Assembly: GCA_937120965.1 (NCBI GenBank)
Contig: CAKZKA010000058.1
Coordinates: 16,946 to 80,945, forward strand
Reading direction: 5' to 3'
DNA from: an uncultured Chloroflexota bacterium
GTDB taxonomy: Bacteria; Chloroflexota; Chloroflexia; Chloroflexales; Chloroflexaceae
Length of the DNA stretch: 64,000 nucleotides
The notes under the pieces were generated by a model. That model worked only from the letters and a program-made list of their open reading frames with translations, ran no database searches and was not told where the DNA came from. The position numbers were made by a program, and so were the translations under genes. Every line of letters starts with the position of its first letter. The first letter of the stretch is position 1. Below are positions 43,870 to 52,359 of this stretch, piece after piece.

Positions 43870-44652
43870 ATGCTGACCCATCTGCGTGAACTTGCCGATG
43901 CCCACGAACTGCTCTATAGCTGGACGCTCCGTGATTTCAAGGTCCGCTACAGCCAGTCGCTGCTTGGCGCAGCCTGGGCCATTCTGCAACCTCTGTCGCT
44001 GATGATCGTCTTCAGTCTGATCTTTACCCTGTTTATTCGTGTCCCGACTGATGGGGTGCCCTACCCGGTGTTCGCCTATACCGCCCTGCTGGTCTGGACG
44101 TTTTTCGCCAATTCTCTCAGCATGGCAATGCCCAGTCTGGTGAACAACATCAATCTGGTCAGTAAAATCTATTTTCCGCGCGAGATCCTGCCGATTGCCG
44201 CCAATCTGGTCTCAATGATCGATTTTGTGATCGCCGCCCTTACTCTTGCCCTGCTGATGATGATATACAAGATTGCGGTTGGCTGGACGATAGTCTTTCT
44301 GCCCATACTCCTCATCATCCAGGTGGTGTTTACATTGGGTGTAAGTCTGGCGATTTCGGCGATCAATGTGTTTTATCGTGATGTGCGATTTGTTATCCCC
44401 CTGGCGCTACAGATCTGGATGTATCTCTCGCCTGTTATCTATCCGGCAAGCCTCGTCCCGGAACGTTTCCAACCTCTCTATTTCTTGAATCCAATGGCAA
44501 CGTTGATTGAAAGTTATCGTCGGGTTATCTTCTTCAATCAGCCGCCTGACTGGTTGTACCTGGGCATTACCACGGTTATGACCATCGCGGTTACCATCGT
44601 ATCGTATCATTATTTCAAGCGCGCTGAGCGCCTGTTTGCCGATCTGATCTAG
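43870..44652 (+). CDS. wzm: Polysaccharide ABC exporter permease (Wzm/TagG type)
   Basis: A 260-aa ABC-2 permease with six hydrophobic helices. The N-terminal amphipathic part LLYSWTLRDFKVRYSQSLLG is the family hallmark, followed by AAWAILQPLSLMIVFSLIFT and the conserved INVFYRDVRFVIPLALQIWMYLSPVIYP. It pairs with the ATPase 117 bp downstream to export an undecaprenyl-linked glycan. The stop codon TAG lies inside the CTAG that flanks the family C element. ATG 43870 gives the normal family start; the TTG at 43834 is the alternative. Confidence 0.93.
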   Translation: MLTHLRELADAHELLYSWTLRDFKVRYSQSLLGAAWAILQPLSLMIVFSLIFTLFIRVPTDGVPYPVFAYTALLVWTFFANSLSMAMPSLVNNINLVSKIYFPREILPIAANLVSMIDFVIAALTLALLMMIYKIAVGWTIVFLPILLIIQVVFTLGVSLAISAINVFYRDVRFVIPLALQIWMYLSPVIYPASLVPERFQPLYFLNPMATLIESYRRVIFFNQPPDWLYLGITTVMTIAVTIVSYHYFKRAERLFADLI

Positions 44653-44757
44653 TGGTTTGTCAACCAGGTTGTGATGGATAGTTTTTTGCGGGGAGGGCTT
44701 CGCCCTCCCACGCCCCCTCCCGCCACGTTCATCACAATTATCGTGGCAGACCACTAG
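44649..44757. mobile_element. Family C MITE-like element (109 bp) between wzm and wzt
   Basis: Terminal inverted repeats CTAGTGGTTTG (44649-44659) and CAGACCACTAG (44747-44757) match at 10 of 11 positions. CTAG at both ends can be read as a 4-bp target duplication. A GGGAGGGCTTCGCCCTCCC hairpin lies inside. A diverged copy in the other orientation is at about 7314-7405. Confidence 0.65.
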
Positions 44758-44769
44758 CTCCCGCCGCCT

Positions 44770-46038
44770 ATGCGCATGATCGAGTTTGACCGGGTTTCAA
44801 AAGCTTACCACCTCGGGGCAGGCCAAACCAGCTTGCGCGAGGCGCTTGCCCGACAGGCGCAGCGCCTGATCGGCAGGCGCACTGCAGCGCACGAGCGGCA
44901 GTTGTTCTGGGCCTTGAACGAGGTCAGTTTTCAGGTCGAACAGGGCGAAATCCTGGGCATCATCGGTCACAATGGCGCTGGCAAAAGCACCATCCTGAAA
45001 CTGCTCTCGCGCGTCACCTTTCCCACCAGTGGCCGCATCGTGACCCGCGGACGCATGGCAGCCCTGATCGAACTGGGGGCGGGTTTTCATCCCGATCTCT
45101 CCGGTCGCGAAAATATCTATCTCAATGGCTCGATTATGGGCCTGAAAAAGCGCGAAATTGACGCCCAGTTTGCCAACATTGTCGAGTTTGCCGGACTGGA
45201 GCAGTTCATTGACACGCCGGTGAAACGTTACTCCTCGGGGATGTATGTGCGCCTGGCATTTGCCGTGGCGGCCCACGTGCGCGCAGATCTTATCCTCGTT
45301 GATGAGGTGCTGTCGGTCGGCGATGCGGCGTTTCAACAACGCTGCCTGACCAAAATGCACGAATTGCACCGCGACGGCGCTACTATCGTCTTTATCTCGC
45401 ATAATCTGTGGAGCGTCAGCACGTTCTGTAGCCGGGCTCTGTTGCTGCGCGCAGGGCAGATTCAGGCCGAAGGACATCCGACTGAGGTGATACAGATCTA
45501 CCGCCAACAGGATCGGGAAGCGGCACTGTCGCGTCTGCGAGACCAGGTCGCCGAGGGTGAGCCATTCGAGCCTGCGCACGATCAGGAAGGCGTCACGCCC
45601 GTTGTCAAGAGTGAGCTGCTGAATGCCGAGGGCAGGCCAGAACAGGCCTTTGGCCCTGATGAGGCTTTGATCCTGCGCATCACCTACGTTGCCCCTCAGC
45701 CCATTGAAGCGCCGGCGTTCGTCGTGCAGATCCAACGCGCCGATGGGGTCATCTGTTGTTTTATCAAAAGTTCAGCCAATGACATTCGTCACGGGGTGTA
45801 CGGTGAAGGTAATGTTGTACTGCGCATCGATCCGTTGCAACTTGTGCCGGATATGTATTCCATCGAAGTGCGTCTTGAAGACCGGCGACGGGCGCTGATC
45901 TATGCTGCCGATAGCGGCAACATCTTCCACGTGAAGGGCTACCTTCAAGGCGCCGAGGCCGGTGGCGTGTTCCAGCCTCGCGTTATGTGGTCGCATCAAT
46001 CTCACCAGGTCGATTCCGCCTGGCACACCCCGGCATGA
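44770..46038 (+). CDS. wzt: Polysaccharide ABC exporter ATPase with C-terminal glycan-binding domain (Wzt)
   Basis: A 422-aa protein. ATPase domain (about 1-245) has Walker A GHNGAGKS, the FHPDLSGRENIYLNG region typical of O-antigen exporters, signature YSSGM, Walker B LILVDEVLSVGD and the H-loop ISHN. A C-terminal beta domain (about 285-415; SELLNAEGRPEQAFGPDEAL and EAPAFVVQIQRADGV) corresponds to the Wzt domain that reads the terminal modification of the glycan. Partner of wzm. A start at the second ATG (44776, MIEFDRVSK) is possible. The stop codon TGA runs into the target duplication of MITE A7. Confidence 0.93.
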   Translation: MRMIEFDRVSKAYHLGAGQTSLREALARQAQRLIGRRTAAHERQLFWALNEVSFQVEQGEILGIIGHNGAGKSTILKLLSRVTFPTSGRIVTRGRMAALIELGAGFHPDLSGRENIYLNGSIMGLKKREIDAQFANIVEFAGLEQFIDTPVKRYSSGMYVRLAFAVAAHVRADLILVDEVLSVGDAAFQQRCLTKMHELHRDGATIVFISHNLWSVSTFCSRALLLRAGQIQAEGHPTEVIQIYRQQDREAALSRLRDQVAEGEPFEPAHDQEGVTPVVKSELLNAEGRPEQAFGPDEALILRITYVAPQPIEAPAFVVQIQRADGVICCFIKSSANDIRHGVYGEGNVVLRIDPLQLVPDMYSIEVRLEDRRRALIYAADSGNIFHVKGYLQGAEAGGVFQPRVMWSHQSHQVDSAWHTPA

Positions 46039-46047
46039 TGCGGAGAG

Positions 46048-46248
46048 TTTAAGGGCGGACAGAACATCCGAGCCAACGTGGCTTATGCCGCATTGGAACG
46101 CCCCTGCGCACGGCTCTGGTCTCCCCGCTTCGACAGGCTCAGCGCAGGCTCTCCAGCTTCGCTGGAGCGGGGCCGGGGGTGAGGACCAACCAGCGCATCC
46201 CAACGCCATAACGCCCGTCGGCGCCCACACGTTCTGTCCGCCCCTAAA
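46048..46248. mobile_element. Family A MITE, copy A7, with imperfect target duplication
   Basis: 201 bp from TTTAAGGGCGGACAGAAC to GTTCTGTCCGCCCCTAAA. Flanks ATGCGGAGAG (46038-46047) and ACGCAGAGAG (46250-46259) match 8 of 10, offset by one base. The left copy includes the last base of the wzt stop codon, and the right copy adjoins the ribosome-binding site of the next gene. Confidence 0.88.
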
Positions 46249-46269
46249 GACGCAGAGAGGAGAGGAGCG

Positions 46270-47922
46270 ATGGCCCCTGTCTCGCCTCTGGTATCGGTGA
46301 TTATTCCCACCTATAATCGCGCCGATCTCCTGCCTCAAACCGTCGAGAGTTGCCTGGCGCAGACCTATCCGCACCTCGAGATCATTGTGGTGGACGATGG
46401 CTCAACCGACGCCACGGCTGAAGTGATGGCGCGCTACGGCGCAAAAGTCGTCTATGTGCGCCAGGAGCGCCAGGGTGTGCCCCGGGCTCGCCAGCACGGG
46501 TTGCAACGGGCCTCGGGCGAGTACGTCACCTTTCTCGATAGCGATGACCTGATGCTGCCGCTGAAGATCGAACGGCAGGTGCAGGTGCTCACCGCGCGCC
46601 CGGAGGTGGGTCTGTGTCACGGCTGGTACTACACCGTTGATGAGCACGGCCGGAAACTGGACATGATGACCGACATGCCAGAACACGACGTGCTCAGCGA
46701 ATTGATCTGCCGGTGCTTCATCTGGTCAGGAGCGCCATTGATGCGCCGCGTGTGGCTCGACGCCGTGGGGCTCTACAGCACTGCCTGGGAGCGGTGGAGC
46801 TTCGACTGGGACCTGTGGCTGCGCCTGGCCCTGGCAGGGTGTCCGTTTGCCTGCGTTCGTGAGCCGATCGGCGCCTACCGGCTCCACACTAATGCTCTGT
46901 CGTCAAGCGTTGCGGTGGTTGACCGGCGCATTTTCACCATCCTGGACACGGTGTACGCCGACCCCGGCGCGCCTGCGTCGGTGCGCCTGGTGAAGCGCCG
47001 CGCCTACGCGACCTGGCACACCTGGTTCGCCTTGCAGTACTACACCGTTGGCCAGTGGGAAGACGCTCAGCGCCATCTCAGCATGGCTCTGGCCTCCGAA
47101 GCGCCCGAGGTGGTCCATCCACGGGAGCTTGCCACGCAGATCGGCAACCACGCGGTGTATGGGCGCAGCCCCGATCCGCTGCGCTATCTCGATGAGGTGT
47201 TCGCCCATTTGCCCCCTCAGGCCGAAGGGGTGCATCGCTACCGCGCCTGGGTCCAGGCGCGCGTCCACCAGACTCTTGCGCTCCGCCTGCATCGCTTCGG
47301 CAACAGTACTGCCGCGGGCGAGCATCTGGCTCGCGCCCTGGCTCTGGACCCCGACCTGGCCTTGCAGACCGATCGCTTCATCGATCTGGTGCTGTATCAC
47401 GCTGTACGCCTGTCGGACGACCCGCCAGAGGTGTACATCAACCAGGTAATGCAGAACTTGCCCCCTGAGGCTGAAGCCCTGCGCTCGCTGCACCTGCCAA
47501 TGCTGGAACGGTTGCGCTTCCATACCTATCTGGAGAGCGCACAGAGCGCTGACGCTGCCAGCGCCTTGCCCACCACCCGGGAAGACCTGACAGACCGACC
47601 GTCTCGCGAACCAGGTCTCGCCGCCAATCCCGAGGCATTCCGGCACGCCGTGGTTCAATCGGCCATTCTCCAACCCGAACCCGAAGCCTACGCCAGATTG
47701 GTCCTGAACACTCTGCCGCCATCCCTCAGTAGCCTGCAAGCCCAGCGCTCCCCCATTCTGGGCGCCCTCAGTCTCAAGCGCGCCTTTGACAGCTATGCGG
47801 CTGGACGGCATGTCGAGACGATCGTCAATGTGCTGAAGGGGGTGCGGCATTGCCCATCGAGCATCACCAACCGCGGGGTGATTGCAATCTTCGCGCGATC
47901 GCTCCTCCCAGGACTGCGATAA
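46270..47922 (+). CDS. GT2 glycosyltransferase with helical C-terminal extension, paralogue 1
   Basis: A 550-aa protein, first of three tandem paralogues. The GT-A domain (about 5-235) shows SVIIPTYNRADLLPQTVESC, VVDDGSTDATAEVMARYG and TFLDSDDLMLP (D-x-D type). A long helical region with TPR-like spacing follows (about 240-550). It ends with SITNRGVIAIFARSLLP, a tail shared with paralogues 2 and 3. It is about 80 residues longer than paralogue 2, with a duplicated middle. The ribosome-binding site GAGAGGAGAGGAG overlaps the right target duplication of A7. Sugar specificity is unknown. Confidence 0.9.
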   Translation: MAPVSPLVSVIIPTYNRADLLPQTVESCLAQTYPHLEIIVVDDGSTDATAEVMARYGAKVVYVRQERQGVPRARQHGLQRASGEYVTFLDSDDLMLPLKIERQVQVLTARPEVGLCHGWYYTVDEHGRKLDMMTDMPEHDVLSELICRCFIWSGAPLMRRVWLDAVGLYSTAWERWSFDWDLWLRLALAGCPFACVREPIGAYRLHTNALSSSVAVVDRRIFTILDTVYADPGAPASVRLVKRRAYATWHTWFALQYYTVGQWEDAQRHLSMALASEAPEVVHPRELATQIGNHAVYGRSPDPLRYLDEVFAHLPPQAEGVHRYRAWVQARVHQTLALRLHRFGNSTAAGEHLARALALDPDLALQTDRFIDLVLYHAVRLSDDPPEVYINQVMQNLPPEAEALRSLHLPMLERLRFHTYLESAQSADAASALPTTREDLTDRPSREPGLAANPEAFRHAVVQSAILQPEPEAYARLVLNTLPPSLSSLQAQRSPILGALSLKRAFDSYAAGRHVETIVNVLKGVRHCPSSITNRGVIAIFARSLLPGLR

Positions 47923-47931
47923 GGGACTGCT

Positions 47932-49344
47932 ATGCGCCAGCCATCTGACCCACCGCTCGTCTCGGTCGTTATTCCCACCTACAACCGCTCGGGGTTGCTG
48001 CGTCTGGCCATTGAGAGTGTGTTGACCCAGACGTACCCGGCAATCGAGATTATTGTGGTTGATGACGGTTCCAGCGATGACACCCCGACAGTCGCTGCGG
48101 CGTTTGCCCCCCGGATTACCTACATCCGGCAAACCAATCGGGGCGGCGCTGCCGCGCGCAATACCGGCCTACAGGCCGCGCGGGGCGCATATATCAACGT
48201 CCTCGACGACGACGATCTGATGCTGCCAACCAAGATCGAGCAGCAAGTACGGGTGCTCGAGCGCCGACCGGAGATTGGTCTGGTGCACTGCGGCTACTAT
48301 ATGATCAGCCAGGCCGGCCGGAAATTGGAGAAGGTCTCCTTTTTGCCAGATGGAACGCTGGAGGAGTTGATCGTCCTGAACCCGATCTGGTCAGGAGCGC
48401 CACTGATGCGCAGGGAGTGTGTCGAGCGGGTTGGCGGCTACCGCCCACTGGTGGTCGAAGACTGGGATCTGTGGCTGCGTATCAGTCTGGCCGGCTACGC
48501 CTTCGCCTGCGTCCAGGAGCCACTTGGCGCCTACCGGATGACAGCGGGAAGCATTATGTCGAATGTGGCGCGGGTTGAACGCGACTCGATGGCCATGCTC
48601 GACGACCTGTTCGCCGATCCAGCATTGCCCGCCCCGGTGCAGGCGCGCCGGAACGACGCCTACGGTACCACCTGTCTGTGGTTAAGCTGGCGCTACTACC
48701 ACAGTCATCAGTGGGAAGCGGCGCAGCGATGCCTGGAACGCGCCCTGAGCTTCATCCCGCAACTCAACAACGACGACATGTTTCTGGTCAACCTGCTGGT
48801 AGAGGGGGCCTTCGGCGCGTATATCACCGACCCATTGGGGTTCGTGGAAGGGATGCTCGCCCATCTCCCGCCATCGGTACGCCGTCTTGAGCGCTATGCG
48901 GCGTACATGCGCGGGCAGACCCACCTGGGTGTGGCTCTGCGCCTCTACGGACGGGGCCAGATCGGCGAGGCGCAGAATCATCTGCGGCAGGCATTGGCGC
49001 TCCAACCGACCCTCCTCAACCAGCCTGATGCCTTCGTCAACCGGATGCGCCACTTTGCCACCAGGCAGCCCGATCTCGACCCGGAACGCTTTGTCGAAAC
49101 GGTCCTGCAACACCTGCCAGCCGAAGCGCGCTCGCTGTTCAGGCTCCGCGCTACCCTGGTGAGCGCCGCGCGCTTCGCCGCGGCGTTTGATGATTACCAC
49201 GCTGGCCGCCGGCATCGGGTCATTCCCCACCTTGCCACAGCCCTGCGCTACGACCCCTCAGGCCTGTTGAACCGCGGCGTCGTGGCAATTGCGGTGAAAT
49301 CGCTACCCGCCTTTCTGGGGCGCCAACTGACAACCGGGCGCTGA
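47932..49344 (+). CDS. GT2 glycosyltransferase with helical C-terminal extension, paralogue 2
   Basis: A 470-aa protein 9 bp downstream of paralogue 1. SVVIPTYNRSGLLRLAIESVL, VDDGSSDDTPTVAAAFA and the acidic NVLDDDDLMLPTKIEQQV block mark the GT-A domain. AGAPLMRRE-like and VEDWDLWLRISLAGYAFACV segments are shared with paralogue 1. The C-terminal helical extension ends in GLLNRGVVAIAVKSLPAFLG. AAGGGACTGCT precedes the ATG. Probably co-transcribed with its neighbours. Confidence 0.92.
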   Translation: MRQPSDPPLVSVVIPTYNRSGLLRLAIESVLTQTYPAIEIIVVDDGSSDDTPTVAAAFAPRITYIRQTNRGGAAARNTGLQAARGAYINVLDDDDLMLPTKIEQQVRVLERRPEIGLVHCGYYMISQAGRKLEKVSFLPDGTLEELIVLNPIWSGAPLMRRECVERVGGYRPLVVEDWDLWLRISLAGYAFACVQEPLGAYRMTAGSIMSNVARVERDSMAMLDDLFADPALPAPVQARRNDAYGTTCLWLSWRYYHSHQWEAAQRCLERALSFIPQLNNDDMFLVNLLVEGAFGAYITDPLGFVEGMLAHLPPSVRRLERYAAYMRGQTHLGVALRLYGRGQIGEAQNHLRQALALQPTLLNQPDAFVNRMRHFATRQPDLDPERFVETVLQHLPAEARSLFRLRATLVSAARFAAAFDDYHAGRRHRVIPHLATALRYDPSGLLNRGVVAIAVKSLPAFLGRQLTTGR

Positions 49345-49481
49345 TAGAACATGCCGCTGCGCCGCACAATACCAGGATGAAAATGGGTTTTTCCCGGGAG
49401 GGCTACGACCTGCCAAACCCTCTCCGCTGGCCGGCTGTTTCCTGGGAGAGCTACACCCTCCCCAATCCTCCCGCCGGGCAG
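49345..49481. repeat. Family B fragments left of MITE A8
   Basis: CGCTGCGCCGC, two imperfect GGGAGGGCTACGACCTGCC-like hairpins, and the A8 target site CGCCGGGCAG. The palindromes are degenerate here. Confidence 0.65.
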
Positions 49482-49682
49482 TTTAAGGGCGGACAGACCA
49501 TCCGAGCCAACGTGGCGTGTACCGCATTGGAACGCCCCCGCGCGCGGCGCTGGTCTCCCCGCTTCGACAGGCTCAGCGCAGGCGCTCCAGCTTCGCTGGA
49601 GAGGGGGAGGGGGCGAGGACTAACCAGCGCATCCCAACGCCATAACGCGCGTCGGCGCTCATACGTTCTGTCCGCCCCTGAA
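49482..49682. mobile_element. Family A MITE, copy A8, with perfect target duplication
   Basis: 201 bp from TTTAAGGGCGGACAGACC to GTTCTGTCCGCCCCTGAA. Flanks CGCCGGGCAG at 49472-49481 and 49683-49692 are identical. The sequence after it (AGGGGTGGAGGAAAGCCGG) is a family B unit. Confidence 0.95.
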
Positions 49683-49796
49683 CGCCGGGCAGGGGTGGAG
49701 GAAAGCCGGTTTCCCCTCGCTCCAGGCGGCGCCGGAGGCGCATACCACCCCGGAGGGTGGTGTACAGCACGTTCCTCTTGAAAGCTGCAATCGCCC

Positions 49797-50930
49797 ATGG
49801 CATCACCGCTCGTTTCGGTTATTATCCCTGCCTACAACAGCGCGGCGTACATCGGTCAGGCCATAGAGAGCGTGCTGGCCCAGACCTACGCCGCAATCGA
49901 GGTGATCGTGGTTGACGACGGCTCAACCGACGCGACTCGGGACGTGCTGGCGCCTTACCACTCGCAGATCACCTGCCTGCGCCAGGCCAATCGCGGACCG
50001 GCAGCAGCCCGCAATACCGGTCTGCGCGTTGCCAGGGGGACGTACCTGCAGTTCCTCGACAGCGATGACCTGCTGGTTCCCACAAGCATCGCGGCGAAAG
50101 TAGCCTTTCTGGAACGTCACCCGCAGTACGGGCTGGTCTATTCGGCCTGGCGGCAGGTTGATCGCAACGGCAGGCGTGTGCTTGGCGAAGTGCATCCGGC
50201 CCGCCAGGGGCACGTGCTCGCGGCGCTGTTGCGGCGCGAGTTCTTTTTCTTTCCCGGCGCGGCTCTGCTCCGGCGCGAGTGCCTCGACGCTGTCGGCGCC
50301 TTCGACGAGACCGCCTATGGCACCGAAGATGCCGACCTCTGGATCCGCCTTGCGCGCGCCGGCTATGCCTTCGGCTACATTGATGAGCCTTTGTTTGTCT
50401 ATCGCTTCCACGAGACCAGTATTACTGCACGGGTTGATCCGCGGCAGATAGTAAGCTGGCAAACCCACCTTGCCCGCTTCTTCGGCGATCCCACATTACC
50501 CCCCGCTATCAAAGCGATCGAGGCCGAGGCTTACGCCGTTCTGCACTACGAAACGGCGATGCGCTATTTCCGCATTGGCCGGGTCGCCGAGGGGCAGGAG
50601 CACCTGCGCCTGGCCTGGCGGCACTGCCCAACCCTGGAGCGCGAGCGGATTCGGGATTGCATTGTGGGCGCAGCCCTCGACCCGCGGACCGCCGATCCCG
50701 AGGCCTTTCTCGACCGGGTGTTCGCGTACCTGCCCGCGGATGTGCCGTCGCTGCGCCACCTGCGCCGCCGGGTCTACGGCGGCTACCACATCGGGATGGT
50801 TTTTCTCCATCACCAGCACGGACAGCGTCGTCATATACGCCGACACATCGTAGCGGCGCTGCGAGCCGAACCACGGATCATCGGGAACCGCGGGTTTCTC
50901 CGTATGGTGTTGCGTTCTCTGCTCCCGTGA
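49797..50930 (+). CDS. GT2 glycosyltransferase with helical C-terminal extension, paralogue 3
   Basis: A 377-aa protein, the shortest of the three. SVIIPAYNSAAYIGQAIESVL, VVDDGSTDATRDVLAPYHS and LQFLDSDDLLVPTS give the GT-A core, and EDADLWIRLARAGYAFGYIDE the second acidic motif. The C-terminal part is shorter but keeps the common end IIGNRGFLRMVLRSLLP. A CCACCC/GGGTGG hairpin lies 40 bp before the ATG, which has no clear ribosome-binding site. Confidence 0.9.
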   Translation: MASPLVSVIIPAYNSAAYIGQAIESVLAQTYAAIEVIVVDDGSTDATRDVLAPYHSQITCLRQANRGPAAARNTGLRVARGTYLQFLDSDDLLVPTSIAAKVAFLERHPQYGLVYSAWRQVDRNGRRVLGEVHPARQGHVLAALLRREFFFFPGAALLRRECLDAVGAFDETAYGTEDADLWIRLARAGYAFGYIDEPLFVYRFHETSITARVDPRQIVSWQTHLARFFGDPTLPPAIKAIEAEAYAVLHYETAMRYFRIGRVAEGQEHLRLAWRHCPTLERERIRDCIVGAALDPRTADPEAFLDRVFAYLPADVPSLRHLRRRVYGGYHIGMVFLHHQHGQRRHIRRHIVAALRAEPRIIGNRGFLRMVLRSLLP

Positions 50931-51177
50931 GAGTACAGAACTGTCATCTTTCGGGAACTGAACTGTTATCACCCTGTTAGCTCAACTCGCTACACTGCCC
51001 TATGTCACCCCTACCGGGGTGCAGTGCCAGGTAACGACGAACGCCGGCGCCGCTCCCACGAACCTGCTGCACATGATGCCTGTTGGAATTGAACAAGCCG
51101 GGTGCGCGCCACAGCCAGAGCACACTGTGACACCACCACGGCAATCTACAATCCACAGTTATGGTACAGGTGTTGGC
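50931..51177. other. Gap before the next glycosyltransferase
   Basis: A small hairpin CACCCC-TACC-GGGGTG lies at 51006-51021, and a GGCAATCTACAATCCACAG tract resembles the short repeat at 41727. No family A-D repeat. An in-frame non-ATG extension of the next gene covers part of it but has no family similarity. Confidence 0.4.
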
Positions 51178-52290
51178 ATGCGAGTGCTGATTATCGCCAC
51201 GAATTCAACCCCTGCTGGTCTGGCTGCAGAGGTGCGCGCAGGCAAGCATCAACGTGTTGACTACCTGGAACTGGCCGAGCGCTTCAATTCAGAGTATCTC
51301 GATTACAATCGGCTGCCCGCTCGCCCGCTCGTACAAAGATTTGAAGATCTGTTGCGTAGCGACCTGCGTCTCGCGGCGAACGCTGCGCGCCTGGTTCGCC
51401 AGAAGGGCTATGATTGTGTTATCAGCCTCTCGGAGCGGGTCGGCGTGCCACTCGCGTTGCTGCTCGACCGGCGGGTCCGTCACATTGTTATTTTCCATCA
51501 CGGCATGTCGCCGAAGAAGTTACGGCTGATTAAAGCCATGAGACTGCAGCGGCGCTGGGATATCATCGCAGCAATCAGCAGGGCCGAGGCTGAGGGTATG
51601 CGCGCGGCGCTGGACCTGGAGCCAGAACGCGTGGTCGCCTTGCACACACCGGTGGATACCCGCTTTTACCAGCCCGACGGGCTTTCCAGCGGTGTCGAAG
51701 GGTTCATCCAGAGTCTCGGCCTCTCCTACCGCGACTACCCGACGCTCATTCGGGCTATGCGCCGCCTGCCGCACATTCCCTGCCAGTTGCGCGTCGGCAG
51801 CACGTGGGTCTCGGGGCGCGGCGGGCACGAGCAAGAGCCATTGCCAGCGAACATCAGTGTGGAACCCTTCGTGCATCCGCATCGCCTGCGCGAATGTTAT
51901 GCCGCGAGCCGGTTTATTATTGTGCCGATCCGGGCAACGACGCAGTGGAGCGCCGGCTGCACCTCGGTGCAGGCCGCGCAGGCTATGGGCAAACCGGTTG
52001 TGGCAACACGTATGCCTGGCCTGAGCGAGTACGTCGTCGAAGGTGAAACAGGGTTGCTGGTCAATCAGGGTGATGACCGGTCTATGGCTGAGGCAATAGA
52101 CACGCTCTGGAACGAGCCGCAGCGCGTGGTGCGGATGGGCCGCCAGGCGCGGCAGTGGATGCAGGAGAACTTTTCGCTCGATGCATGGCTCCAGCGTGTC
52201 GAGTCGCTGGCCTGGCAGGTGGCACGGCAAGGAGTAAGATACCTGAGCGTCTTCAGCTGCGTTGTTAGCGCAGCGGCAGCGCTGGCCTGA
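51178..52290 (+). CDS. GT4-like glycosyltransferase
   Basis: A 370-aa GT-B enzyme. VLIIATNSTPAGLAAEV starts the acceptor domain. The donor domain contains WSAGCTSVQAAQAMGKPVVA, GLSEYVVEGETGLLV and a final helix. The usual E-x7-E motif is replaced by SVQAAQAM, so the family fit is looser than for the other GT4 proteins here. ATG at 51178 matches the fold start; its ribosome-binding site is weak. The last 20 residues are hydrophobic. Confidence 0.82.
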   Translation: MRVLIIATNSTPAGLAAEVRAGKHQRVDYLELAERFNSEYLDYNRLPARPLVQRFEDLLRSDLRLAANAARLVRQKGYDCVISLSERVGVPLALLLDRRVRHIVIFHHGMSPKKLRLIKAMRLQRRWDIIAAISRAEAEGMRAALDLEPERVVALHTPVDTRFYQPDGLSSGVEGFIQSLGLSYRDYPTLIRAMRRLPHIPCQLRVGSTWVSGRGGHEQEPLPANISVEPFVHPHRLRECYAASRFIIVPIRATTQWSAGCTSVQAAQAMGKPVVATRMPGLSEYVVEGETGLLVNQGDDRSMAEAIDTLWNEPQRVVRMGRQARQWMQENFSLDAWLQRVESLAWQVARQGVRYLSVFSCVVSAAAALA

Positions 52291-52359
52291 GCCAGAGCGA
52301 CTGTGCCGTTTGTGAGAGGGAGAGCAGGGTCACGCCTGCTTCCGATACGGACCATTAAG

